NCBI GenBank assembly: GCA_027487315.1
Contig: JAIYDW010000037.1
Coordinates: 1-64,000, forward strand
Direction: 5' to 3'
DNA length: 64,000 nt
DNA from: Verrucomicrobiaceae bacterium
GTDB taxonomy: Bacteria > Verrucomicrobiota > Verrucomicrobiia > Verrucomicrobiales > Verrucomicrobiaceae
This document shows positions 1 through 8,082 of this stretch, one piece after another (position 1 is the stretch's first letter; each line of letters begins with the position of its first letter). The notes beneath the pieces were generated by a model. That model was not told the DNA's origin, ran no database searches, and saw only the letters and a list, made by a program, of their open reading frames with translations. Position numbers and translations under genes: made by a program.

Positions 1-119
1 GCGTCGGCGGCGTTGGAGACGAGCTCGCGGACGAAGATTTCCCGGTCGGTGTAGAGGGAGTGGATGACGATGTCGAGGAGCTGTTTGACTTCGGCTTGGA
101 ATTCGTGTTTGGCGGACAT
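1..119 (-). CDS. htpG: Hsp90 chaperone HtpG, N-terminal part (cut by window edge)
   Basis: Only the first 39 codons are in the window; the gene continues past position 1. The reverse-strand product starts [20 protein letters not shown] and soon reaches [15 protein letters not shown], the N-terminal ATPase signature of bacterial Hsp90, in which the Glu of the RELVSNA segment is the family's catalytic residue. The family acts as a cytosolic ATP-dependent homodimeric chaperone. The start ATG (117-119) is the only sensible one because the family begins at this point. Nothing can be said about the rest of the protein. Confidence 0.93.
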   Translation of the reverse strand, partial: MSAKHEFQAEVKQLLDIVIHSLYTDREIFVRELVSNAAD

Positions 120-138
120 AGAGGCGTTATTTGGGGAC

Positions 139-173
139 AGGATTGACAGGATTTAGAAAGGATTAACAGGATT
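139..173. repeat. Two copies of a 15-bp direct repeat upstream of htpG
   Basis: AGGATTGACAGGATT (139-153) is followed five bases later by AGGATTAACAGGATT (159-173), differing at one base. They lie 20 to 54 bases upstream of the htpG start. They could be a regulatory direct repeat or simple-sequence drift; nothing in the sequence decides. Confidence 0.6.
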
Positions 174-257
174 TTGGGAGAGGAACTGTAGTGATGGCTT
201 TCGCGGTGTCAAATTTGGAGGTTTTCAGACCGACTCTCGAAAGTCTTGTCACCTTGC

Positions 258-361
258 CCGGCGGCGGAGCGGCCTCATTGGCTGCGTCAGCCGCTTGCCC
301 GTTATTGATTTAATAGCGGGCTGCGCGACTTCCTTGCCACTGAGGCCGCTGCGCTCGCCGG
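258..361. repeat. Long imperfect palindrome in the htpG upstream region
   Basis: The outer arms are near 258-277 and 341-361 (GGAGCGGCCTCA against TGAGGCCGCTGCGCTC). An inner arm CCCGTTA (298-304) pairs with TAGCGGG (314-320) around a short AT-rich loop. The whole unit can fold into a nested hairpin of about 100 nt. No ORF covers it. It resembles a REP-type extragenic palindrome, but only one copy is visible here and no REP-associated transposase is in the window. The rest of the 120-510 gap shows nothing I can name. Confidence 0.5.
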
Positions 362-510
362 ATCAAAATGACAATCTTTTCGAGAACCGGTCTAGGTGAC
401 GGTTGGGTGGGGGCGCGACGTTAGCTTGGTTGGCTGAGGGGCCGTGAGGTGGCGGCGGTGCGCCGGGGTGCGGGGCGGGATGGCTTTGTGGACTTGCCTT
501 TGGCGCCTTT

Positions 511-1905
511 TTAGTGGGCGCCGCTGCCGCGGAGGACGGCGGGGAGGGTGCGGAGGAGGATTTGGAGGTCGAGCCAGAGGGACCAGTTGTCGATGTAGGC
601 GAGGTCGAGGGCGACCCATTCTTCGAAGTTTTTGATGCCGTTGCGGCCGGAGACTTGCCAGAGGCAGGTGAGGCCGGGTTTGACGCTGAGGCGGCGGCGT
701 TGGGCGTGTTTTTCGATGCGGTCGATTTCGTAAACGGGGAGGGGGCGGGGGCCGACGAGGCTCATTTCGCCACGGAGGACGTTGAGGAGTTGGGGGAGTT
801 CGTCGATGCTGAGGCGGCGGAGCCAGGAGCCGAAGGCGAAGATGCGGGGGTCGTTGCGGATTTTGAAGACAGGGCCGTCCATTTCGTTTTGAGCGGCGAG
901 TTCCTCGCGCATGGCTTCGGCGTTGGTGTGCATGGTGCGGAATTTCCACATCATGAAGGGCTTGCCATTGCGTCCGGCGCGTTCCTGGCGGAAAAAGATG
1001 GGGCCGGAAGAGGCGAGGCGAATGCCGACGAGGGCGATGATCCAGAAGGGGATGCTGAGGACGAGGAGGACAGCGGCGCCAACGCGGTCGAGAGTGTCTT
1101 TAAAGAGGAGCGCCCAGGAGACTTGCGGGGTGCTGTGGAAGACGAGCATGAGGCGTCCGGCGAGGGTGTCGAAGGTGGGGCGGGCGATGGCGGTTTGGAA
1201 GAAGTCGGAGGCGATCCAGGCTTCGACGCCTTCGGTTTCACAGGCTTGGACGGCTTCTTCGACTCGGGCGAAGTGGATGTGCTGGGCGGCGAGGAGGACG
1301 CGGCTGACGGCATGCTGATGCATGGCGGACACCAGGGTTTCGACCGGGTGCTGGGTGAGGTCGATGCAGGCGCGGACGTCGATTTCGGCGCGGTGTTCGT
1401 CGCTCATGGATTCGAGGAGGCGGTCCATGTCCTCGGTGAGGCCGGCGATGAGGACGGGTTCGCGACCGACGCCGGAGTGGATGCGGCGACGGAGGGAGAT
1501 GCGCTGGCAGCTTTCGCGCAGGAGGATGGCGAGGACGCCGAGGGAGAGGCCGAGGATGAGGACGGCGCGACTGGGGACCTGCCAGCGGACAAAGATGGAG
1601 AGGGCACCGATGATCATGCCGACGATGACCAGGGCTTCAAGGATTTGCCGGATGGAGCGGGCGGGGGTTTTGCTGATAAGGTTCGTATAGAAACCGCGGC
1701 TTTCGAGGATGACGGGGGTGAAGGGGACGATGACGGCGAGGAGCCAGAGGGACTCACTGAAGGGAGGGATGGCGCCGAGGTTGGGGAAGAAGTGGAGGGC
1801 GAGTTCGGAGCGGAGGTAGTGGCCGAACCACAAGAAAAATGCCAGAAGACCGCTGTCGGTGAGTTCTGTGAGCTGCAAATTGATTTCTTGTCGCCTACCG
1901 AGCAT
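511..1905 (-). CDS. Polyprenyl-phosphate sugar-1-phosphate transferase (WcaJ/WbaP-like)
   Basis: This 464-residue membrane protein belongs to the bacterial sugar transferase family (PF02397 type), which moves a sugar phosphate from a nucleotide sugar to undecaprenyl phosphate to start exopolysaccharide or O-antigen synthesis. Hydrophobic segments fill about residues 15-130, followed by a soluble region near 140-250 and one more membrane segment near 270-295. The catalytic part then shows MWKFRTM, the SIDELPQLLNVL Asp-Glu dyad motif, SLVGPRPLPVYE and VKPGLTCLWQVSGRN. Length and layout fit the long WcaJ-type form. It is divergent from aroD with a 61-bp gap. The sugar substrate cannot be read from sequence. 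Confidence 0.92.
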   Translation of the reverse strand: MLGRRQEINLQLTELTDSGLLAFFLWFGHYLRSELALHFFPNLGAIPPFSESLWLLAVIVPFTPVILESRGFYTNLISKTPARSIRQILEALVIVGMIIGALSIFVRWQVPSRAVLILGLSLGVLAILLRESCQRISLRRRIHSGVGREPVLIAGLTEDMDRLLESMSDEHRAEIDVRACIDLTQHPVETLVSAMHQHAVSRVLLAAQHIHFARVEEAVQACETEGVEAWIASDFFQTAIARPTFDTLAGRLMLVFHSTPQVSWALLFKDTLDRVGAAVLLVLSIPFWIIALVGIRLASSGPIFFRQERAGRNGKPFMMWKFRTMHTNAEAMREELAAQNEMDGPVFKIRNDPRIFAFGSWLRRLSIDELPQLLNVLRGEMSLVGPRPLPVYEIDRIEKHAQRRRLSVKPGLTCLWQVSGRNGIKNFEEWVALDLAYIDNWSLWLDLQILLRTLPAVLRGSGAH

Positions 1906-1966
1906 AGTGAAAGGAGTGAATTCTGATTTACTTCCAATAACCTGAAAATTATAGCACTCCTAATAA
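1906..1966. promoter_or_regulatory. Short divergent control region with mirrored CACTCCT
   Basis: The 61-bp gap between the sugar transferase and aroD is AT-rich. CACTCCT occurs at 1955-1961, five bases before the aroD ATG, and on the other strand at 1912-1918, six bases before the sugar transferase ATG. Both genes therefore start with the same heptamer at nearly the same distance. Neither gene has a recognisable Shine-Dalgarno sequence. Both promoters should lie here or inside the neighbouring gene. Confidence 0.4.
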
Positions 1967-2680
1967 ATGGCTCAACTTGTTTCATCGAAAAATTTGCTGC
2001 TTTCTGCGAGGCCGTTGGTGGTGGGAGTGCCTGCTGGGATGGAGGCTTTGCGGGGGTTTGTGGCGGAGGGGGCGGAGTCGCAGGCGGCGCAATGTGATGT
2101 GTTGGAATTGAGGTTGGATTTGCTTAAGGTGGGGGCGGATGAGTTGCTGAGGATGCTGGAGGGGGTGGAGACACCGTTGTTGGTGACGGCGAGGCATGGG
2201 GCGGAGGGGGGCGAGGGGAATCTGAGTGCGGAGGCGCGGTGGGGGCTGGTGGAGCCGTTTTTGGGGCGCGCGGCGCTATGGGATGTGGAGCTGCGGAGTT
2301 TGGGGGAGATGCGGGAGGGGGTGCGGCAGGCGCAGGCGGCTGGGGTGGGGGTGATCGGGTCGTTTCACGATTTTGAGCGGACGCCGTCGGCGGAGGTGTT
2401 GGAGGGGGCGGCGGGGATGGCTGAGGCGACGGGTTTGGCGGCGGTGAAGGTGGCGACTTTTTTGCAGGGTGCGGAGGATTTGGCGACGCTGGTGCGGTTT
2501 GCGGGGAAGGAACGGCGAGCGCGGGTATCGGTGATGGGAATGGGGACTTTAGGTCCGGTCTCGCGCTTGGCGCTTGCAAAGTGTGGCAGCGTGTTGAATT
2601 ACGGGTTTCTCGGTGCGAATGGCAATGCGCCGGGGCAATGGCCAGCGCGGCGCTTAAAGGCGGTGTTGGCGGAGCTTTGA
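1967..2680 (+). CDS. aroD: Type I 3-dehydroquinate dehydratase
   Basis: The product (237 residues) matches class I dehydroquinase, the third step of the shikimate pathway, which dehydrates 3-dehydroquinate through a Schiff base. Visible motifs in order: VLELRLDLL near residue 45, LLVTARHGAEGG, the catalytic His in IGSFHDFERTP near 130, the Schiff-base Lys in AAVKVATF near 160, VSVMGMGTLGPVSRLAL near 190, and the C-terminal GANGNAPGQWPARRL. Length is typical. No Shine-Dalgarno sequence precedes the ATG. The next gene starts 13 bp downstream, so the two may be cotranscribed. Confidence 0.95.
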   Translation: MAQLVSSKNLLLSARPLVVGVPAGMEALRGFVAEGAESQAAQCDVLELRLDLLKVGADELLRMLEGVETPLLVTARHGAEGGEGNLSAEARWGLVEPFLGRAALWDVELRSLGEMREGVRQAQAAGVGVIGSFHDFERTPSAEVLEGAAGMAEATGLAAVKVATFLQGAEDLATLVRFAGKERRARVSVMGMGTLGPVSRLALAKCGSVLNYGFLGANGNAPGQWPARRLKAVLAEL

Positions 2681-2693
2681 CGGTTGATTTTTG

Positions 2694-3758
2694 ATGTTTG
2701 AAATGAGTTCAGTGAAATGGGGTAGTGGTCGGCAACTGAGGTTGCTGATGGGGGTGGCGTGGTTGCTGATGCTGGTGCCGGGGTGTGATGATCCGGAGCG
2801 GGAGGCGCGGTTGCGGTGGCGCGAGGAGGAGGTGAACGCGAAGGAGGCGGCGGTGGTGCGGAAGGATCGGGATTTGCTGCGGGAGCGGGAGGAGATTGCG
2901 GCGGCGCGGTTGATGATTGCGGCGAGGGAGGCGGAGTTGGCGAAAGTGAAGGGGGAGATGGAGGCGGAGTTGGAAAAGATGAAGGCGGCGCGGCGGGCGT
3001 TTGAGATCAAGAATTTGCGTGGGCAGGCACCGAGGATTACGGCGGAGCGGGTGATCGTGATCGATCCAGCGACGGGGGAGGTGCTTTATGAGAAGAATGC
3101 GGACAAGCGAGGGGCGATTGCGAGCACGCAGAAGTTGCTGACGGCGCTGCTGGTGGTGGAGAAGGGGAACCTCGATGGGATGATGAAGGTGGAGAAAAGT
3201 GACTCGGATTGCGCGCCGGTGCGGTTGGGGATCAAGGAGGGGGAGGAGTATTCGCGGAGGCAGCTTTTGACGGCGCTGATGGTGAAGAGTTCGAACGACA
3301 TTGCGCAGGCTTTGGCGCGGGATCATTCGGGATCTGTGGAGGCGTTTGTGGTGGCGATGAATGCGAAGGCGAAGTCGCTGGGGTTGGAGGATTCGTTGTT
3401 TCAGAACCCGCATGGTTTGCCATCGGATCCGGAGCAGTATTCGACGGCGAGGAATTTGTCGAAGATCGCGTCAGTGGTGGATTTGATGCCGGATATTCGG
3501 GCGATGGTGAAGCTGAAGCGGTTTGTGTTTGAGCGTGCGGGGCAGACGAGTTTGACGTTGGAGAATACGAATCGGGTGCTGAGCAGTTACTCGATTTGTG
3601 ATGGGATGAAGACGGGGTTCACGAATGCGGCGGGGTATTGTTTGGTGGCGAGCGGGGAGAAGAACGGGAAGCGGCGGATTGTGGTGGTGTTGAACGGGGG
3701 GAAGAGCGGGGTGTGGGCGGATGCGCAGGCGCTTTTGGAGTGGGCGGTGAAGGCTTAG
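2694..3758 (+). CDS. Lipoprotein D-alanyl-D-alanine carboxypeptidase (peptidase S11)
   Basis: A penicillin-binding-protein type peptidase that trims the terminal D-Ala of peptidoglycan stem peptides in the periplasm. The N-terminus has a hydrophobic stretch ending LMLVPGC, a lipobox with Cys31, so it is probably a lipoprotein. Residues about 35-100 are Arg/Glu/Lys/Ala-rich and look like a coiled coil that holds the enzyme away from the membrane. The three S11 motifs are present: STQK (Ser about 144, Lys about 147), SSN (about 199-201) and KTG (about 306). The usual C-terminal beta domain and membrane anchor are missing, which fits N-terminal lipid anchoring. A TTG at 2691 and an ATG at 2703 are alternative starts. 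Confidence 0.9.
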   Translation: MFEMSSVKWGSGRQLRLLMGVAWLLMLVPGCDDPEREARLRWREEEVNAKEAAVVRKDRDLLREREEIAAARLMIAAREAELAKVKGEMEAELEKMKAARRAFEIKNLRGQAPRITAERVIVIDPATGEVLYEKNADKRGAIASTQKLLTALLVVEKGNLDGMMKVEKSDSDCAPVRLGIKEGEEYSRRQLLTALMVKSSNDIAQALARDHSGSVEAFVVAMNAKAKSLGLEDSLFQNPHGLPSDPEQYSTARNLSKIASVVDLMPDIRAMVKLKRFVFERAGQTSLTLENTNRVLSSYSICDGMKTGFTNAAGYCLVASGEKNGKRRIVVVLNGGKSGVWADAQALLEWAVKA

Positions 3759-3955
3759 GGCACGCAGAGGCGCGGAGATGAGGAGAGGCGCAGAGGGAGG
3801 GGCATTTGCGGGCGCTTTGCTTCATCCTTCGGGCAGGCTGTGGATGGTGATCTCGCTTTGGTTAGGTGAGCGGGGATGGATCCTTTTGGGGAAATCACGC
3901 GGAGCAGTGATGGGTGCTTTGGGGGGAGATCACCTGTGGTGGTTATGGGCACCGT

Positions 3956-4477
3956 TTAGCAGCGGCGCGCTTCGCGGGCGGTGAGGCGGTGGGCTTCGCT
4001 GCTTTGGAAGTGGGTGATGGCGACGGCGAGGGCGTCGGCGGCGTCGGCGGGTGGGGTTTCGCGGAGGCGGAGCATGGAGCGGATCATGAAGGCGACCTGC
4101 TCTTTGGCGGCGGCGCCGCGTCCGACAGCGGCTTGTTTGATTTCGCGCGGGGCGTATTCGTAGATGGCGAGGCCGTGTTCGGCGGCGGCGATGAGGGCGG
4201 CGCCGCGGGCGGAGCCGAGGACGATGGCGGTTTTGAGGCTTTGGACGAAGATGGTGGCTTCGATGGCGCAGACGGTGGGCTGGTATTGGCGGATGACGTC
4301 GTTGAGTTGTTCACGGATGGCGACGAGGCAGCCGGAGGGGAGGAGTTTGGGGTTGTTGGTGATGGTGCCGTAGGTGAGGGCGCGGAGTTCTTTGCCAGCG
4401 GATTCGACGATGGCGAAGCCGGTTTTGCGGAGGGCGGGGTCGATGGCGAGGACGCGCTCTGTGGGGGTGGGTTGCAC
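3956..4477 (-). CDS. ruvC: Holliday junction resolvase RuvC
   Basis: The 173-residue product is a full-length RuvC, the endonuclease that cuts Holliday junctions after RuvAB branch migration. The four metal-binding acids of the RNase H fold are visible: Asp13 in LAIDPALRKTG, Glu73 in CAIEATIFVQS, and Asp145 and Asp148 in ADAADALAVAITH. KQAAVGRGAA carries the conserved Lys/Gly loop. Translation appears to begin at GTG (4475-4477). ruvA and ruvB are not nearby. It lies 18 bp downstream of the DoxX-like gene on the same strand, so it may be at the end of that operon. Confidence 0.95.
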   Translation of the reverse strand: MQPTPTERVLAIDPALRKTGFAIVESAGKELRALTYGTITNNPKLLPSGCLVAIREQLNDVIRQYQPTVCAIEATIFVQSLKTAIVLGSARGAALIAAAEHGLAIYEYAPREIKQAAVGRGAAAKEQVAFMIRSMLRLRETPPADAADALAVAITHFQSSEAHRLTAREARRC

Positions 4478-4495
4478 GAAGACTTGAGAGGACGG

Positions 4496-4981
4496 TTAGT
4501 AGCGCTGGGGGCTGGATTTGCCGCGCTGGGAGCCGATGCGGAAAAGTTTGTCGAGGGAGATGGCGCCGGAGCCGAAGAGGGTGAGGGTGAAGGCGATAAG
4601 GAGGTAGAGCCAGCAGAGTTCGGAGAAGGCGGCGAATTCGGTACTGGCGAAGCCGAGGGCGGCGATGCAGAGGAGCATCATGAGGACGGAGAAAAGGCGG
4701 GTGAGGAAGCCGACGATCCAGGTGGTGGCGATGATGAAGAGGCTGAGGGCGGCGAAGGGGGCGGCGAGGTGGGGCATGGGGACGCCTTCATTGACAAAGG
4801 TGGTGACCCATTCCCACGGGATTTCCTTCCAGAGGAAATGATAGGCGTTGAAGACGGCATCCCAGGCGTGACGCGTCATGAGGACGATGCCCGCGCCGAT
4901 TCGGAGGATGGCGGAGGTTTTGAGGAGGGAGCCGAGGGGATTTTGCGCTTGGCGGGGATTGGGGCCGTAGGATTCGAGCAT
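4496..4981 (-). CDS. DoxX-like integral membrane protein
   Basis: The 161-residue protein has four predicted membrane helices, near residues 23-40, 75-92, 95-112 and 122-140. The pattern ILRIGAGIVLMTRHAWDA, then GFLTRLFSVLMMLLCIAA, then LFGSGAISLDKLF near the C-terminus is that of the DoxX family, whose members usually end with a GxGxxSLD segment. The family is loosely linked to redox or stress functions and no reaction is assigned here. It is followed closely by ruvC and preceded by the export-type lipoprotein, all on the minus strand. Confidence 0.72.
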   Translation of the reverse strand: MLESYGPNPRQAQNPLGSLLKTSAILRIGAGIVLMTRHAWDAVFNAYHFLWKEIPWEWVTTFVNEGVPMPHLAAPFAALSLFIIATTWIVGFLTRLFSVLMMLLCIAALGFASTEFAAFSELCWLYLLIAFTLTLFGSGAISLDKLFRIGSQRGKSSPQRY

Positions 4982-4996
4982 GGGGCGGGGTGCCGA

Positions 4997-5671
4997 TCAA
5001 TGGTCTGCGGAGAGGTGGATGATGTCGCCAGCGGCGAGGCGCCAGTCGTTGGCGGCGGTGATGGAGCGGAAGTAGCGTTTCTGGCCTTCGCGGGTGATGT
5101 AGAGGCCGTGAGCGCTGGAGCTTGGTTTGCGTCCACCGGCGAGGCGGACGGCGTCGGCGACGGTGATGTTGTCGTAGAGGGGGAGGGGTTGGGGGCCGGA
5201 GGTGAGGTCGCCTTCGACGGCGATGACGGGGGTGTTTTCGACGGAGAGGATGTGGACGGCGACGGGGGAGGAGGTCATGCCGGCGACGCGAAAGACGGCG
5301 CCGATGGAGGCGGCGGCTTCGGGGAGGGTGAGGCCGCGGAGTTTGGCGGACCCGATTTTACCGATTTGGGCAGTGCCGTCGAGTTCGATGACGGCGAGGC
5401 CTTTCCAGAGGGATTTGGCGGAGCGGAGGCCTTCGTGGATTTGCAGACGGAGGGTGTGGCCGGGGCGAAGGGTGCCGCGAGGGTCGAAGTCGATGTCGGG
5501 GTCCTGGCTGTCGACTTTATCGGCACTGCCGGGAAGGATGCGGGCGACTTGGGTGAGGTCGGGGAGCGGAGGGAGAGGAATGGAGGGGGTGTATTTTTTG
5601 ATGGTGTCACAGGCGCTGAGGCAGAGGACGAGCCCGATGGCGAGGAGGGGGGTGGAGCGGAGGGCGATCAT
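4997..5671 (-). CDS. Polysaccharide-export-like lipoprotein (Wza/SLBB type)
   Basis: The product (224 residues) starts with a lipoprotein signal ending VLCLSAC (Cys21). After a Pro-rich linker, LRPGHTLRLQIHEGL through SAKLRGLTLPEAAASI resembles the polysaccharide export domain. ENTPVIAVEGDLTSGPQPLPLYDNITVADAVRLAGG resembles an SLBB domain that binds the ring-forming export channel. It is shorter than E. coli Wza, so it may be an accessory or truncated export component. The start at 5671 was chosen because the lipoprotein signal begins there; the frame stays open upstream to 5932 but that part is low-complexity. A link with the sugar transferase at 511-1905 is my inference. Confidence 0.7.
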   Translation of the reverse strand: MIALRSTPLLAIGLVLCLSACDTIKKYTPSIPLPPLPDLTQVARILPGSADKVDSQDPDIDFDPRGTLRPGHTLRLQIHEGLRSAKSLWKGLAVIELDGTAQIGKIGSAKLRGLTLPEAAASIGAVFRVAGMTSSPVAVHILSVENTPVIAVEGDLTSGPQPLPLYDNITVADAVRLAGGRKPSSSAHGLYITREGQKRYFRSITAANDWRLAAGDIIHLSADH

Positions 5672-5738
5672 TTGAGACGAGGGTGTGGAAGGCGACAGGA
5701 TGCGGTGGGTGGGGGAGCTTGCAAGGGGCGTTTGGAGG

Positions 5739-5897
5739 TCAAGGAGCGGCGGGAGCGGGCGGGGTGCGCTCAATGATGGTCCAGTGGGAGAGGGCGCCGT
5801 AGATGCCGAAGGTGGCGGCGAGAAGGAGGAGAAGGAGGAGGAGCCAGCGGAGGCCTGGGATGATCGGCTTGGAGGGGCGGCGACGGCGGCGTGACAT
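5739..5897 (-). CDS. Small single-pass membrane protein, 52 residues
   Basis: A short gene reading MSRRRRRPSKPIIPGLRW, then a run of eight Leu, then AATFGIYGALSHW and a Pro/Ala-rich tail. The Arg-rich N-terminus followed by one helix predicts a cytoplasmic N-terminus and a single membrane span. It lies 67 bp upstream of the export-type lipoprotein on the same strand and may share its transcript. I recognise no family. The frame and composition suit a real gene, but its small size leaves doubt. Confidence 0.5.
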   Translation of the reverse strand: MSRRRRRPSKPIIPGLRWLLLLLLLLAATFGIYGALSHWTIIERTPPAPAAP

Positions 5898-5996
5898 GGC
5901 GGAGCGGGGACGAGCGACTGCCAGTTAGCCAACGCGCAGTGGGGTGGGGCTGCAAATGATTTGTTTGGAGGTCAGATCGCAAACGTATCGTTGCGT

Positions 5997-6782
5997 ATGA
6001 GACCGTGGATGGGGCTTTTTTTGATGGTTATTTTGGGAGCGTGCAGTTCGCTGCCGAAGCCGGGGAGTGGGTTGGTTGAGGTGAGTGGGATGGGTGAAGG
6101 TGGGGAGTGGGTGAGGCGGGCGGCGGAAGTGGAGGGGGATGCGTGGAGGAAGGCGGAGCGGGTGGAGATGCGGTTTTCAGGGGAGTGGCGGCGGATTGTG
6201 GAACGGTTGCAACCGGGGCTGGTGGATACGGGATTTCGGAAGCGGTCGGTGGAGGTTTATGAACCGGGGAAGGGACGGGTGACCCAGACGCATGTGGGTC
6301 CGATGGGGATGAAGGTGGTGACGCGGGTGGGGCGGGAGGTGGAAGTGGTTTACAATGGGGTGAGAGAAGGGGATGCGGTGAAGCGGGCGTCGGCGGCGCT
6401 GGTGGCGGATGCGTATTGTTTGTTCGGGTTCGGGGCGAGTTGGTTGCAGGAGCGGGGGCGGGATTTTCGCGTGGTGGGGAGGCGGTCGTTTGCGGGTGAG
6501 GATTGTGTTTTGGTGGAGGCGGTGGTGCGACCGGGTTTTGGGGAATCGAAGGAGGATTGGGTGATTGCGTGGATTGGAGAGGAGACGCGGAGGGTGCAGC
6601 GAGTGCAGTTGACGTTGTTTGGATTGGAGTCCACGGCGATGGCGGATGTGGACGTGGTGAGGAGCGATTTTCGGGCGGGGCCGAAGGGGACGGAGTGGGC
6701 GGGGCGCTATGTGGAACACGTGCAGCGACCGCTGCTGGTGAAGGCGCACGAGTGGGTGCTGGAGGCGATCGAGGTGGAGTAG
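5997..6782 (+). CDS. Lipoprotein of unknown function
   Basis: The product (261 residues) starts with a lipoprotein signal, MRPWMGLFLMVILGAC, giving a lipidated Cys16 and probably a periplasmic or outer-membrane location. The mature part alternates beta-prone segments (RVTQTHVGPMGMKVVTRVG, DFRVVGRRSFAGEDCVLVEAVV, RRVQRVQLTLFGL) in the manner of lipoprotein-carrier-like or outer-membrane beta folds. I do not recognise the family and assign no function. ATG at 5997 was chosen because the signal begins there; a TTG at 5961 would add 12 poorly fitting residues. It converges with the S1/P1 nuclease gene 3 bp away. Confidence 0.75.
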   Translation: MRPWMGLFLMVILGACSSLPKPGSGLVEVSGMGEGGEWVRRAAEVEGDAWRKAERVEMRFSGEWRRIVERLQPGLVDTGFRKRSVEVYEPGKGRVTQTHVGPMGMKVVTRVGREVEVVYNGVREGDAVKRASAALVADAYCLFGFGASWLQERGRDFRVVGRRSFAGEDCVLVEAVVRPGFGESKEDWVIAWIGEETRRVQRVQLTLFGLESTAMADVDVVRSDFRAGPKGTEWAGRYVEHVQRPLLVKAHEWVLEAIEVE

Positions 6783-6785
6783 GTG

Positions 6786-7901
6786 CTACTCTGTTTTCGG
6801 GGCGATGGAGCGGGCGTGGAGGCGTTTGATGGAGGCGGCGAGACGGAGGCCGCCGGTGACGGCTTGCTGATCGGCGATGGTGCGGGCTTTGGCGACGTAG
6901 GCGTTGAGGGCGAGGGTGGGCATGCTGGCCATGACGGTGTGTTCGAGGCGGGTGCCGAGGGAGCGGCTTTTCTTTTCGACGACTTCGGCGCGGCCTTTGG
7001 CGATGCGGTCGAGGAGTTCGGGGGAGTAGACGCTGGTGGCGGCGATGGCGCGGCCTTCTTTGAGCCAGGCGAGGGGATCGGTGACGGCGATGACGGTGCG
7101 GCCGGTGGTCCAAAGGGCGGGATTGGCTTTGAGGAGGCCGGCGCGTTCAAGGATGTCGACGTGGGTGTTGGTTTTGCCATTGAAGAGGCTGTCCCAGAAG
7201 GCGTGGAGGACGTCTGAGTTCATGTCGCCGGGGCTTTTTTGTTTGAGGCCGAGGATCATGACGCCGTTGCCGCCGCGGTCACCGGCAGGGAATTTTTCGG
7301 GGTCGAAGAGTTGGGCGCAGTGGCAGGGTTGGTGGGTGTCGCCGACGAGGTGGAAGAGCCACATGAGTTCGACGGCGCGCTCGGTGACGGGGAGGGAGGT
7401 ATCGGGGACTTGGGCTTCGATTTTGGCGAAGGCCTGCATGGAGTTGAGTTTGGTGTCGGGTTCTTTGAGGTCGGGGGTCCAAGCGGTGACGGGGGTGATG
7501 TCGTGCTCTTTGAGAGCGAGGCGGGCGGATTCGGAGGTGAAAACGGCGAAGTCAGTGTAGTGGCGGTCGGGGCGGTCGTAGGTGTCTTTGATGGATTGGG
7601 CGTTGGAGTAGCCGTTGTTGTAGCGGATGAGGTCGGCCCATACGGAGGCCTGGCCGAAGTACCAGCGTTGGCGGGCGTCTTCGGAAGGGGTGCCGGAGAG
7701 TTCGTCTTTGATTTTATCGAGGAAGAGTTCCTGATGGGTGGGATTGGCCTCGAGGAGGCTCATGACCCAGGCGCGTTCGTCGGGGGTGAGGTGGTCGTAG
7801 GCGATGTAGGCGATGACTTTGTGGCCGCCGTCCCACCAGGCGGAAGCAGGGGAGGTGAGGAGGATGGTGAGGAGGGCGGTGGTGAGGAGGCGGGGGAGCA
7901 T
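6786..7901 (-). CDS. Secreted S1/P1-type nuclease
   Basis: A 371-residue exported protein of the zinc-dependent S1/P1 nuclease family, which degrades single-stranded nucleic acids and releases 5'-mononucleotides. A signal peptide of about 22 residues ends SPASA, leaving mature WWDGGHKVIAYIA. In this family the N-terminal Trp and the following His bind zinc, so cleavage at this point matters. Further ligands sit in DRHYTDFAVF, FHLVGDTHQPCHC, GDRGGNGVMI and VLHAFWDSLF. The likely role is nutrient or phosphate scavenging outside the cytoplasm. The family is commoner in eukaryotes but known in several bacterial phyla. Confidence 0.93.
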   Translation of the reverse strand: MLPRLLTTALLTILLTSPASAWWDGGHKVIAYIAYDHLTPDERAWVMSLLEANPTHQELFLDKIKDELSGTPSEDARQRWYFGQASVWADLIRYNNGYSNAQSIKDTYDRPDRHYTDFAVFTSESARLALKEHDITPVTAWTPDLKEPDTKLNSMQAFAKIEAQVPDTSLPVTERAVELMWLFHLVGDTHQPCHCAQLFDPEKFPAGDRGGNGVMILGLKQKSPGDMNSDVLHAFWDSLFNGKTNTHVDILERAGLLKANPALWTTGRTVIAVTDPLAWLKEGRAIAATSVYSPELLDRIAKGRAEVVEKKSRSLGTRLEHTVMASMPTLALNAYVAKARTIADQQAVTGGLRLAASIKRLHARSIAPKTE

Positions 7902-7949
7902 TGAGGGATGGAGAGGGGGTGGGAATCGGGGATCAGTAATCAGTATTCA

Positions 7950-8005
7950 GTGGAGAGTGGAGAGTGGAGAGTGGAGAGTGGAGAGTGGAGAGTGGAGAGT
8001 GGAGA
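7950..8005. repeat. Eight perfect tandem copies of GTGGAGA
   Basis: A 7-bp unit is repeated eight times without error between the S1/P1 nuclease and sulfatase genes, about 48 bp upstream of the nuclease start and 77 bp upstream of the sulfatase start. It is non-coding on both strands. Such tracts change length by slippage and could alter spacing in either promoter region, but no promoter is evident. Confidence 0.95.
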
Positions 8006-8082
8006 GGCGGTGGGGAGGGTAAAGGTGTGGCGATGTCGTCACTTTTTGGGAATGGATGCAAGGGGGTGGGGTGAGGTGCGTT

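Noticed and set aside
514-1926. Long plus-strand open frame opposite the sugar transferase
   Set aside because: Its translation is an Asp/Glu/Gly-rich low-complexity antisense product. The minus strand encodes a clear enzyme. Strong G skew keeps antisense frames open.
3759-3955. A small gene between the carboxypeptidase and ruvC
   Set aside because: The open frames here have no good start context or protein-like pattern; the start resembles simple G/A-rich repeat sequence.
3914-5776. 620-codon plus-strand open frame over ruvC and its neighbours
   Set aside because: Acidic, Gly-rich antisense translation crossing three good minus-strand genes, including ruvC with all catalytic residues.
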